Source of the DNA: a virus
Reading direction: 5' to 3' (one strand)
Virus record (IMG/VR): IMGVR_UViG_3300012920_000374
Span: 1 to 20,164 of that record
DNA length: 20,164 nt
Of the stretch, positions 14,301 through 20,164 are shown piece by piece. Each line of letters begins with the position of its first letter. Within the stretch, counting starts at the first letter, position 1. The notes under the pieces are model-generated. The model ran no database searches. It was not told the DNA's origin and saw only the letters and a program-made list of their open reading frames with translations. The translations under genes and the position numbers were made by a program.

Positions 14301-15145
14301 GATAAAAATTTAAGTACGGGAGTAAGTGCACCGGCTATATTAACTTTGAGTGTATTTAGAACATCATCAAATGCTTTTCCAAACTGTTGAACAGCAAAAG
14401 CATCTTCATCAATTATTTTTGCAATCGCTTGAAACTTTTTATCTGCTTCATCTAAAACAAAATTTGCTACAGCTTGACTTCGTTCAAAGGCATCTAGTTC
14501 TCCCGCAGCTTTACCTATTGCAGCAGCATAAACTTCTGTTGCTGGTTTGAGTCGAAGAATAATACCAAGTTCATCCAATAGCTCTGGTTCTGCTTTTGTT
14601 ACACCACGAATTAATCGTTGAAAAGAATCAGTTAAATCTCTTCCAAGTGCAAAAGAAACATTTTTAGCCGCAGTTGCTAAACCTTCTAATTGATCTCTAT
14701 TTAAGCCTGCCGCTGTACCAATTGCGGTGGCTTGTGCAGCTTCTGCATATCGGAGCTGTCCATTTGTAGCATCTTGAAGTGCCTTTGTGATTCCGGCATA
14801 ATTTGTGCCCATAAATGCACCAAAAGCTTGTTGACCTTGGATAAGATTTTTTGTATCTGCGGCTTCTTGTAAAAATCGAAAGGCTGCTGTAACAGCAAAA
14901 ACTCTGGCTGCAAGTTCCGCATATGCGGGAACAATACCGCCACTAATACCCTGCTGCATCTTACTAAAGTTTTTAGTAACATTTGAAGACATATCGGCAG
15001 CACCGCGAAGTTGCCTACGAGTATTACCTACTCCTTTTTCTACGCCTCCTAATGCTTTTTTAAGTTTTTTTGAATCAACTTCTAAACGACGAGTTGTGCC
15101 TTTATCGTCAACAATAACATCAATAAAAACTGTATTCTTCGCCAT
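11363..15145 (-). CDS. H: Tail tape measure protein
   Basis: This 1260-residue protein sets tail length and is likely injected with DNA. An N-terminal head region is followed by hydrophobic segments at about 284-306 (SSLIALFGLLALPLL) and 488-512 (GIAFVGIAVMLFDIG). A long Glu/Lys/Gln-rich coiled-coil region covers about 520-1070, with runs such as LNQENKILAAKDKVVAAELQ. The C-terminus has the common tape measure pattern GGIARGPQAGFPAMLHGTEAV followed by IPMPNKKSIPVE near residues 1170-1200. At the usual 1.5 angstrom per residue, a tube of roughly 190 nm is expected, longer than lambda's. The ATG shares its A with the TAA of the chaperone gene (TAATG), so translation is coupled to GT. Confidence 0.95.
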   Translation of the reverse strand: MAKNTVFIDVIVDDKGTTRRLEVDSKKLKKALGGVEKGVGNTRRQLRGAADMSSNVTKNFSKMQQGISGGIVPAYAELAARVFAVTAAFRFLQEAADTKNLIQGQQAFGAFMGTNYAGITKALQDATNGQLRYAEAAQATAIGTAAGLNRDQLEGLATAAKNVSFALGRDLTDSFQRLIRGVTKAEPELLDELGIILRLKPATEVYAAAIGKAAGELDAFERSQAVANFVLDEADKKFQAIAKIIDEDAFAVQQFGKAFDDVLNTLKVNIAGALTPVLKFLSQNVSSLIALFGLLALPLLKSVVPAFEDFGDVAGRVGRRVQKFADTTSLAFSQLAAQTGLMQQGTASATAAADALAQSGGLTTQPLDTEGTSRKGLDFLTGKTQSPAAVKNADKILTHAEDQIRTSAATRTGILKDFDEQQVRDMRKSYTIRAGLVKKFNKETLKSFRGIKLAGKQMAFGLTASFLGGIEGMLKGAQKLVKGVNFALKGIAFVGIAVMLFDIGKMLVNMLFPTTKATKKLTEEVDGLISSQVELNKHLEKVVELRAEGTLLGIADSVVNLGNALKEVNIAQFIDKVNDLRTQRAAENFEELKEELLETATTLEKLNPIFKGLNETIQNEGQINKETSKQILLRSNEIIKAGNAAQQLGQLTKNTTNEINKLTSAIVRSPFESLVTALEKETEARALLIAEVDQESFDRSQDEIRDKMIKILDTVGKEVGPISSFRGLRVANIKEKLTAEEEAELERLFEQLGLNRRERKAILDLQEQQVRQLKLSREAQSDILLNQEKSLLNSLKASEIDKVRQDFVSKRKRLEIAELNQENKILAAKDKVVAAELQIDLLREKGIDQTAQEFQNANIALFNAQAKVKIEENNLDTVKAQNAVKEVQIDIDERQLEIQKEINQILEQQQRVAARVKDATVGTGAIGRSAVEIEEIKRFGQIAKLESEREQKRREARLAEENFAEFSKTADNEAIERESHRIQMILDRAHAIGLEIDAIKNRNALLIDGVRLQNEELLARQRGFSLNPIDQAFQDFILKNKIDISKLDKETLANLRNNIELNEKLKITVGGLQNVATTFKTSFADAFVSIGGGIDKTREAFRSMANSILQAISRMLAELMVFQIMTSGLFGRRGPGANAPVNNLGTIDIEAGRYGMTPRGYSTGGIARGPQAGFPAMLHGTEAVIPMPNKKSIPVEFTGREGAGNTNNVVINISSDGTQQTPDSGDQASALGRAISSAVQDELHRQKRPGGILSPFGATG

Positions 15146-15992
15146 TATCTTGATACACTAAAGGTATTGCTACCGCTTTTTGCTTTTGCCGTTCTTTCTG
15201 CTTGCTTTCTTTTTGCTTCTGCTTCTTCTGCTCTATGCTTCATAAGAATTGCTTCATAAAGCTTTCCAATATATACTACTTCTCTTTTATCATCTTTATC
15301 TATTTTAAAAGTTTCAAAAATAAAATCACAAGCAGTCCAGTCTTTTCCTAAGTATGTTCCTGACGTCCCATCCCATCTATCCGATAAAAGGTCGAACACA
15401 AAAAATGCCACTTGCACTTCATATGGAAACATAGAAGCATCTAGTGGCATCTTATTAGGATCTGGTTCTTGTCCAAGCTGTTCACAGAGCATTAGATATT
15501 TGGTGACATCTAATTTACTATCGGACTCTTTTACCCAACGCGTGAGTAGACGTTGTATTTCGTCTACTTGCGTCCAGTAAAATTTTCTAGGTCACCTACT
15601 GTCTCTGTTACCCATGTATCAAATGAGTTTGCATTCTTCATTAAAGTTTGCGCATTTTCCTCATTATATAAAAGCTCGTCATCTGGATCCAAGTCTTGTA
15701 TATCTACCAAAAGAAGCTCTTCTAGGTAACGATATTTTAAACCTTTCCAACCCTTTATAACAGCTTTTGTATATTCAACAAGGAACTTTTCATCATCTAA
15801 CTCTTCTTCTGGCTGATGTGTCTTTTTATTCCACTTTGTAGTTGTTACCTTCTTTCTTAGTTTTATTAACTCTTCACGAGCTAGGTAACATAGGTCTACA
15901 GAAAATCCTGTATAACCAGGAAAGTCTACAGCTACAGTTTTCGAAGAGGTCATTAGACTTGCTAATGAAACCGGTTCCTTTTGTTCGGGCAT
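15145..15992 (-). CDS. GT: Tail assembly chaperone GT, -1 frameshift product
   Basis: This is the extended chaperone made when ribosomes slip back one base near the end of G. The product is 282 residues: 138 from the G frame to ENF, then 144 from the -1 frame beginning YWTQVDEIQRLLTRW. The -1 frame is open without a stop from the slip site to the TAA at 15147-15145. The T part has a PNKMPLDASMFPYEVQVAF segment and a charged Lys/Glu/Ala tail. In lambda, G and GT hold the tape measure while the tube forms, with the T domain recruiting tube subunits. The first ATG in the T frame (15492) lies inside the T domain and has no good ribosome binding site, so separate expression of T is unlikely. The coordinates cover both frames. 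Confidence 0.85.
15545..15585 (-). other. Programmed -1 ribosomal frameshift element
   Basis: The slippery heptamer A AAT TTT (15585-15579) is in the G reading frame, matching the X XXY YYZ rule, thirteen bases before the G stop codon. Ten bases downstream starts a perfect 8-bp stem, AGTAGACG (15568-15561) with CGTCTACT (15552-15545), around an eight-base loop. The G stop codon TAG lies within the 5' arm of this stem. After the slip the -1 frame runs straight into the T domain. Confidence 0.85.
15564..15992 (-). CDS. G: Tail assembly chaperone G
   Basis: This 142-residue protein is the unshifted chaperone product, expected to be much more abundant than GT. It is acidic with helical stretches (SVDLCYLAREELIKLRKKV, LEELLLVDIQDLDPDDELLY) and ends LENFTGRK. 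It occupies the lambda G position between major tail protein and tape measure. The ATG at 15992 has GAGGA at 16004-16000, seven bases upstream, and lies about 29 bases after the predicted start of transcription. Sequence similarity to lambda G is not obvious by eye; the call rests on position, size and the frameshift into a T-like domain. Confidence 0.85.
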   Translation of the reverse strand: MPEQKEPVSLASLMTSSKTVAVDFPGYTGFSVDLCYLAREELIKLRKKVTTTKWNKKTHQPEEELDDEKFLVEYTKAVIKGWKGLKYRYLEELLLVDIQDLDPDDELLYNEENAQTLMKNANSFDTWVTETVGDLENFTGRK

Positions 15993-16027
15993 ATACGTAT
16001 CCTCAAGTAAAATTTCGATATTGCTAT

Positions 16028-16056
16028 AGTATAGTGGATGGGAGACAAAAAGTCAA
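16028..16056 (-). promoter_or_regulatory. Sigma-70-type promoter upstream of the chaperone genes
   Basis: TTGACT (16056-16051) and TATACT (16033-16028) are separated by 17 bases. The promoter sits 27 bases downstream of the terminator that closes the major tail gene and upstream of the G ribosome binding site. It would restart transcription for G/GT, tape measure and the tip genes. Confidence 0.7.
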
Positions 16057-16080
16057 GAAATATTTTTGAAAGGTGAGAAG

Positions 16081-16106
16081 AAAAAAAGGGGCCGAAGCCC
16101 CTTTTT
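16081..16106 (-). terminator. Rho-independent terminator after the major tail gene
   Basis: On the minus strand a ten-pair stem (16106-16097 with 16092-16083) consists of AAAAAGGGGC, a TTCG tetraloop and GCCCCTTTTT, followed by two more T. It lies 12 bases past the major tail protein stop codon. The A-run on the opposite side makes it potentially bidirectional. Confidence 0.92.
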
Positions 16107-16118
16107 CTTTTTGCAGAA

Positions 16119-17279
16119 TTACGCTGCGCCTACATATTTAAGTGTTAATTCATTTGTTCCAGATATTGTACTGGGAAGAGCGTGGAAGTTTGTTTCCAGC
16201 GAAATAACATCTTCAATACTGTGAGAAGGTATCTCAAAGTGTGCTGTAGGCATATTGAGTTCTAGTCTTGGAGTACCAGAAGCTCCGCCTATCTTAAATA
16301 TAGTTTCAAATTTATTTACAATTTTAGCTCTAGCAGCTGTACTTGTTAAGTCTTGGAAGAAGTCTGTAGAAGTACCATTATTGCTCGCATTATCAAAGTT
16401 TAGATAACATGAGAAGCTTCCAGAAATACTTCTTGCTCCAGTTACGTGACCAAGCGGTACGTTCACAATTCCAAGTTCTTCTGGAGTAATAAATGTAATA
16501 TTATTTGAAATCGTTATATTTCCAGCAGTAAGTGTTAACTCATACTCACCAGCATCATTCCCACCTTTACCAGGGAATGTTGTAGTATCATTGGCATCTA
16601 TAGCTAGAGTCGTAAGTCTGTTTCGTATAAAGTTATCTGTTGCTGTAATATCTTCAAATACAGTTCTTGTTGGTTTTGAATCCTGCGTAACTGTAGCAGC
16701 AAATCCTGACCATTGAATAGTTGCAATTCCATCAATATCAAAATCAAGAGTTGCCTCATTTACAACAGCTCCAGTTAGTTTATAAACTGTTGGGCTTGCT
16801 CCACCATCATCCAGGGAGAAGTACATATTTGATGTTCCTAAAGTTGACTTATTTGATGATGCAAAATCAATATCCAAATCCGTTGTATCTGCTGTAAAAC
16901 CAGTAAAGTCAGATGCTTGCGATGCACCCGGAGAAGTATAACTAGCATCTCCTACCATAAGTGCCCATAAAACTTCTTCCACTGCATGATGTACAGTTGA
17001 TCCATTCTTTTCTGCATTTCCAGCTACGTTTGTTCCCGCAGATTTAAAAGGTCTTACATATGTACTAAAAGACCACTCTACAGGTGCCAAAGAGTCATTA
17101 AAGAGTCTTCTTCCACGTCTACTTGCTCCAGTGCTGTCTTCCATTTCTGCAAGAACCACTTCAGTAGAGTTTGTTGTTTGCGAAAAACTAAATCCATCTA
17201 GAATTGGTACTTCCCATACTGCTGAGCCTATTTCTACATAAAATTTAGTATCGCGGCTAAAATATAATACACTCGCCAT
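16119..17279 (-). CDS. V: Major tail tube protein
   Basis: This 386-residue protein is the likely main subunit of the tail tube. It is rich in Thr, Ser, Asn, Asp and Gly with alternating beta-strand patterns. The N-terminus (YFSRDTKFYVEIGSAVWEVP, then LDGFSFSQTTNSTEV) and VEWSFSTYVRPFKS recall gpV-type tube proteins. It is larger than lambda gpV (246 residues), so it may carry an inserted or additional surface domain around residues 95-190. The ATG at 17279 has a strong AGGAG (17290-17286) six bases upstream, and the gene has its own terminator, both fitting high expression. It sits between tail terminator and chaperones, the lambda V position. Identity is from position, composition and expression signals; the symbol follows the lambda equivalent. 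Confidence 0.82.
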   Translation of the reverse strand: MASVLYFSRDTKFYVEIGSAVWEVPILDGFSFSQTTNSTEVVLAEMEDSTGASRRGRRLFNDSLAPVEWSFSTYVRPFKSAGTNVAGNAEKNGSTVHHAVEEVLWALMVGDASYTSPGASQASDFTGFTADTTDLDIDFASSNKSTLGTSNMYFSLDDGGASPTVYKLTGAVVNEATLDFDIDGIATIQWSGFAATVTQDSKPTRTVFEDITATDNFIRNRLTTLAIDANDTTTFPGKGGNDAGEYELTLTAGNITISNNITFITPEELGIVNVPLGHVTGARSISGSFSCYLNFDNASNNGTSTDFFQDLTSTAARAKIVNKFETIFKIGGASGTPRLELNMPTAHFEIPSHSIEDVISLETNFHALPSTISGTNELTLKYVGAA

Positions 17280-17337
17280 ATTTTTCTCCTACGAGCTTGA
17301 AAAACTTGATCGTGAACTTTTGTTCGTGTCAGTTTTT

Positions 17338-17793
17338 CTAGTATTGAACCTCTATAGTTATTTCACCAACTCCTAAAGGCTCTAGTACACCCTCATCAGT
17401 AGTTATACTAATGATTGTGATCTGTTGCGTATTGAAAGTATTATTTTGAGGATCTGAATATTGCAATCTTGCATTCTCCTCGATAACTGTTTCAATATCC
17501 TCCATTAATAAATTCAATGCTTCAGTAGCATCCATTTCATCCTGAACATAACAACGAATTGTTACTATTAAGAATCTATTTTTAAACCCGCCTCCTTGAT
17601 ACTCTCGGGTTTCTGTTCCTGCATTTAAATGCACTGCAGGAAATTGCATAACCTCATCCCAAAACTTTAGTCGAGGTTCTACATTATTTTGAAGATCTGT
17701 TAGAAAGGCTCCAGAGCCATCTATATCCTTTAACTTCTCTGTAAGAGCTGCTAGTATATTTGCTCTTCGAGATGTATATGTTCTACTACTCAT
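17338..17793 (-). CDS. U: Tail terminator protein (gpU-like)
   Basis: This 151-residue protein probably caps the tube at its head-proximal end and stops polymerisation. Its start, SRRANILAALTEKLKDIDGSG, followed by FPAVHLNAGTETREYQGGG and a strand pair FLIVTIRCYVQDE, fits the alpha/beta pattern of tail terminators. The end ITTDEGVLEPLGVGEITIEVQY is typical of these proteins. The ATG at 17793 overlaps the upstream TAA as TAATG and has GGAG at 17803-17800, six bases upstream. The position immediately before the major tail gene is the lambda U position. A 58-base gap without a clear promoter separates it from the major tail gene. Confidence 0.82.
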   Translation of the reverse strand: MSSRTYTSRRANILAALTEKLKDIDGSGAFLTDLQNNVEPRLKFWDEVMQFPAVHLNAGTETREYQGGGFKNRFLIVTIRCYVQDEMDATEALNLLMEDIETVIEENARLQYSDPQNNTFNTQQITIISITTDEGVLEPLGVGEITIEVQY

Positions 17794-19214
17794 TAGACTC
17801 TCCGAGTCGTTAGCATATTCTTTCCAACTAGCTCTCTTGCTATCTCTCTTATTGACGCATCAATAAGATTTCTAGGATCTCTCTCAGGAGAAGCCAACGG
17901 GCTTCCGCTTGTAGTTTCAAAAACTTGATAAGGATTTAATAGATAAGTATAATCTACTCCTATTCCTCCTCTTGTATTTCTAGAAATATTTGTTGCTCTT
18001 ATACTATTTACAAATCTTCCTGTTCTATTATTTAATCTAGGGCTTCCCATATTTGCTAAAACTGTTTGATGTAGTCTTGCATTTAAAAGCCCTAGTAAAT
18101 TAATTGAATTATTTTGAAGTCTTTCGCTTCTCGGAAACTTTAGTTTGGCAGAAACTTTTTCGCTATCCATAAAGTCACCAATTTGTGTTTTTATTTTTGT
18201 TGTATGCTGTGCTCTTGTTTGCCCAGGTTTTGGTACTTTTTTGCCTGCTCTGGCTGGGCCTTTTGCTTGTCTAGTTCTGCCTTTTTCATCTTTTACAAGA
18301 GTTTCAAAAAGTACCGCGTTAAGTTTTAGCTCTTCAATTTCTAAAGGAGACTCTGATCCTTTTTGATTTAAATATTTTTGTGAGTCTTTTGCAACTATTT
18401 TATTTAACCTTTTATTTAAGTTTCCAAAATGTTTTTGTAAATATTTACTGCCGTTTCGTCTATTAAATCCTGCAGGTTCAAATTCAATATGTATAACGTG
18501 TCTTTGTGTACTCCCTGAAGTGTACTTTTTTTGTGCTCTTTTAATAATTTTTCTTTTAGCACTAGATACAATACTTTGTAATGCTTTGCTAGGCCTTTGC
18601 TGAAACTTAGTAAGAATACTATCCATAGCGTCTCTTCTTTGTACAGAAACAGCATCAGAACCAACATGCCCAACATCTATAAACCTATTTTGGTCTAGTT
18701 TTAATTTTTGAAACTTTTCACTTTCTAGTTCATTATTAAGAGCTGCTAAAGCATCATTTAGTTTACCTACTAAAATTGCTTCCTCTTTCTTTTTTATATC
18801 TCTTAGTAAAGAAAAAATACTTATAGAGCTTTTACTTGCTTCTTGCTCAACAATAACAGTAAATTCACTTGCACTTCCTTCAAACTCACAAGTTAAAAAA
18901 TCTTGTTTTGCTAAGCGTTGAGTAGCTGCTTGATATTCTGCAAATAAGATATTATAGTACTCTTCTCCGAGTCTATTTATTTCATTATTTAATTTTTGAG
19001 GAGTATTTCCTAATTTTGCAGTAGATCTTTGACTATCTAATTTTTCTTGTGCTACAAAGCGTACTTGCTTTCTTATAGCATCCTTTAGTCCTTTTTTTGT
19101 TACATAAAGAGAATGAGCTTTTTTATCAGATACTAGTTTTCTGTATGCACTAGCATTTTGTTCTAACTCAAGTTCTACTTCTAGTAGTAATTGTTGTAAA
19201 TCTCTAACAGCCAT
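17793..19214 (-). CDS. Large neck / tail-completion candidate protein
   Basis: This 473-residue protein lies between the connector and the tail terminator, where small head-closure (FII, gp7) and tail-completion (Z, gp10) proteins are usual. The last 100 residues look like the gp10/Z type: helix NLLGLLNARLHQTVLANMG, then SPRLNNRTGRFVNSI (residues 390-404), a short strand VDYTYLLNPYQVFE and a final helix DASIREIARELV. The first 370 residues are highly charged and mostly helical (LQQLLLEVELELEQNASAYR, LRDIKKKEEAILVGKLND), with a basic Lys/Arg stretch near 215-235 and a KGPARAGKKVPKPGQTRAQH segment. I do not recognise this N-terminal part. The ATG forms TAATG with the connector stop, and no ribosome binding site is visible, so translation is probably coupled. 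Confidence 0.6.
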   Translation of the reverse strand: MAVRDLQQLLLEVELELEQNASAYRKLVSDKKAHSLYVTKKGLKDAIRKQVRFVAQEKLDSQRSTAKLGNTPQKLNNEINRLGEEYYNILFAEYQAATQRLAKQDFLTCEFEGSASEFTVIVEQEASKSSISIFSLLRDIKKKEEAILVGKLNDALAALNNELESEKFQKLKLDQNRFIDVGHVGSDAVSVQRRDAMDSILTKFQQRPSKALQSIVSSAKRKIIKRAQKKYTSGSTQRHVIHIEFEPAGFNRRNGSKYLQKHFGNLNKRLNKIVAKDSQKYLNQKGSESPLEIEELKLNAVLFETLVKDEKGRTRQAKGPARAGKKVPKPGQTRAQHTTKIKTQIGDFMDSEKVSAKLKFPRSERLQNNSINLLGLLNARLHQTVLANMGSPRLNNRTGRFVNSIRATNISRNTRGGIGVDYTYLLNPYQVFETTSGSPLASPERDPRNLIDASIREIARELVGKNMLTTRRV

Positions 19215-19804
19215 TAAAAGTTCTTATACAAGTCTAAGACTCGCTTAATATGATCTGGAAAGGTCACATTATTTCTTTGACTTGTAGAAGACTGATTCTG
19301 TATACTAGCCCCTCCAAGAGTTCTTCTTTCTTTATGTTCATCTCGCAAGTAATATGTAATTAAGTCTGTTACTGCAAGTTTTAAATCTGCGGGCATTGAA
19401 GCATAGCCAGCTCGGTATGTAACTTTTACTGCCCCAACACCATGCTTCCAATTAAGACGCTTACCAGACTCATTAGTTCTAACAACACTATCGGTACGCG
19501 TATCAAGATAATATTCATATGCTCCTGTAGTAAGTGTGGTATAAGATTGGTCATATCCGTCTCTTTCTTGTACTGTTACGATACTTACCACGGGACTTTC
19601 AGTAAGTTGAACTGCTGGAGTATCCCAATAAATATCAAAATCTTCTTCTTTATTATTTGAGAAAAAATCTATTATAGAATTTCCGCAATAGGTTTTTACT
19701 AATTCACTCACAGAAGGTATAAGAGTTTGTATACGAAGATCCTCTTTTGGATTCTGTATACCCTCCATATCTTTATAGTCTTGTAATGTAATTAAATCTG
19801 CCAT
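19214..19804 (-). CDS. Head-tail connector (gp6-like adaptor)
   Basis: This 196-residue protein fits the gp6/gp15-type adaptor that binds below the portal. Typical features are the N-terminal MADLITLQDYKDMEGI, then LIPSVSELVKTYCGNSIIDFF, a central strand region (DTPAVQLTESPVVSIVTVQE) and the family motif VKVTYRAGYASMPADLKLAV at residues 130-149, followed by a terminal helix DLITYYLRDEHKERR. I chose the ATG at 19804. The open frame extends to a TTG at 19846, but that codon lies at the base of a stable hairpin and adds an atypical N-terminus. No clear ribosome binding site precedes 19804. The position directly after the capsid gene fits HK97-like order. Confidence 0.83.
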   Translation of the reverse strand: MADLITLQDYKDMEGIQNPKEDLRIQTLIPSVSELVKTYCGNSIIDFFSNNKEEDFDIYWDTPAVQLTESPVVSIVTVQERDGYDQSYTTLTTGAYEYYLDTRTDSVVRTNESGKRLNWKHGVGAVKVTYRAGYASMPADLKLAVTDLITYYLRDEHKERRTLGGASIQNQSSTSQRNNVTFPDHIKRVLDLYKNF

Positions 19805-19824
19805 AAGTAAATTAGTAAGAACCC

Positions 19825-19844
19825 GGGAGGGCCGAAGCCCTCCC
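19825..19844 (-). terminator. UUCG hairpin after the capsid gene, terminator-like but without a T-run
   Basis: GGGAGGGC, TTCG and GCCCTCCC form a perfect 8-bp stem capped by the very stable UUCG loop, 17 bases after the capsid stop. The bases that follow on the minus strand (GGGTTCTTAC) lack a proper T-run. It may be a partial terminator or a 3' end stabiliser that leaves more capsid than connector mRNA. Confidence 0.65.
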
Positions 19845-19861
19845 AAGTTGCTGGGTAGTTA

Positions 19862-20164
19862 TTACGCTACGAACTTGATCGCAACTGAAGGCTGGTCTGA
19901 TCCAGCGCCTGCTACGATTTCTTCGAATCCAAGTGATTGAGTAGCAACAATTACTCGTCGCTGGTTCATCACTTCGTAATCCTGCTCAACTGTAACGCCA
20001 CGGAGTCGTGGTACTACATAGTTTCTGGTATAAACAGCATATGCTGCTTCGCTACCAGCAGTGTTATCTGCAGGGAATTCTTCTGATACTACAACCGGAG
20101 AACCAAATACGGCTCCGATCGTACCAGTTACTCGTATCGCCAAATCTGATCCTACTTCATCCAG
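19862..20164 (-). CDS. Major capsid protein, C-terminal part (partial, runs off window)
   Basis: The frame is open from the right edge (first visible codons LDEVGSDLAIRV) to a tandem TAA TAA, giving 100 residues. Recognisable HK97-fold end features are GTIGAVFGSPVVVSEEFPAD, followed by YAVYTRNYVVPRLRGVTVEQD and a final strand RRVIVATQSLGFEEIV, with the end PSVAIKFVA. In this family these segments belong to the A and P domains. The gene is 5'-truncated by the window; a TTG at 20143 is in frame but is simply an internal Leu. The position immediately upstream of the connector, and the hairpin after it, support the call. Confidence 0.8.
   Translation of the reverse strand: MDEVGSDLAIRVTGTIGAVFGSPVVVSEEFPADNTAGSEAAYAVYTRNYVVPRLRGVTVEQDYEVMNQRRVIVATQSLGFEEIVAGAGSDQPSVAIKFVA

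Noticed and set aside
14004-14390. 128-codon open frame on the plus strand
   Set aside because: It lies opposite the N-terminal part of the tape measure gene. Its Cys/Ser/Ala-rich composition is that of a shadow frame.
15145-15492. Separate 115-residue T gene with its own ATG
   Set aside because: The ATG at 15492 has no good ribosome binding site, and the same frame is open upstream to the slippery site. The sequence is better explained as the -1 extension of G.
17280-17337. Possible promoter or terminator between tail terminator and major tail gene
   Set aside because: Short direct and inverted repeats such as GAAC-AAAA-GTTC are present, but there is no -35/-10 pair with proper spacing and no stem longer than about four pairs.
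19805-19846. Upstream TTG start extending the connector by 14 residues
   Set aside because: The TTG sits at the edge of the UUCG hairpin and lacks a ribosome binding site. The ATG at 19804 gives the expected N-terminus.
1-20164. CRISPR array, tRNA genes, insertion sequences, diversity-generating retroelement repeats
   Set aside because: I looked on both strands and saw no regularly spaced direct repeats, cloverleaf, transposase frame, reverse transcriptase or template/variable repeat pair. The fibre and J repeats are coding modules.

Overview
The window is a contiguous late structural region of a tailed, siphovirus-type phage or prophage. Every gene I accept lies on the minus strand, so transcription runs from the right edge to the left. 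The sequence is AT-rich. Several proteins carry modules that I associate with marine phage genomes and metagenomes: the LAYSDxSxKLFIG fibre N-terminus, RIDFYCESSNAHY-type modules and SITADKIAANAVTAEQL-type segments. No integrase, repressor, tRNA or host gene is present, so the host and the lytic or temperate state cannot be read from this window.

Layout in transcription order (right to left). (1) C-terminal end of the major capsid protein (19862-20164), followed by a UUCG hairpin. (2) Head-tail joining genes: a gp6-like connector (19214-19804), a large 473-residue neck or tail-completion candidate (17793-19214) and a gpU-like tail terminator (17338-17793). (3) Major tail tube protein (16119-17279), closed by a strong UUCG terminator. 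(4) A new promoter, then the G and GT tail assembly chaperones (15145-15992). GT is made by a -1 ribosomal frameshift, for which both the slippery heptamer and a downstream hairpin are visible. (5) Tape measure protein (11363-15145). (6) Lambda-like tail-tip genes M, L, K, I and J (2846-11363). (7) A second, near-consensus promoter, then a small Ig-like protein (2439-2777), a small fibre-associated protein (2017-2436), a tail fibre (62-1996), and at the left edge the first seven codons of another fibre gene that begins almost identically.

The genes form a nearly complete tail assembly line. The connector and neck proteins close the filled head. The terminator caps the tube. G and GT chaperone the tape measure, whose 1260 residues set tube length. 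M, L, K, I and J build the tip, and J plus the fibres recognise the host. Many junctions are TAATG or ATGA overlaps, implying translational coupling. The two promoters and one clear terminator split the region into three transcription segments: capsid through tube, chaperones through J, and fibres.

I see no wholly new system. The observations most worth checking are the compact G/GT frameshift element, the oversized neck protein standing where two or three small genes are usual, the tandem duplication at the end of J, and the tandem fibre genes that share N-terminal starts and C-terminal TLDxGxF endings.
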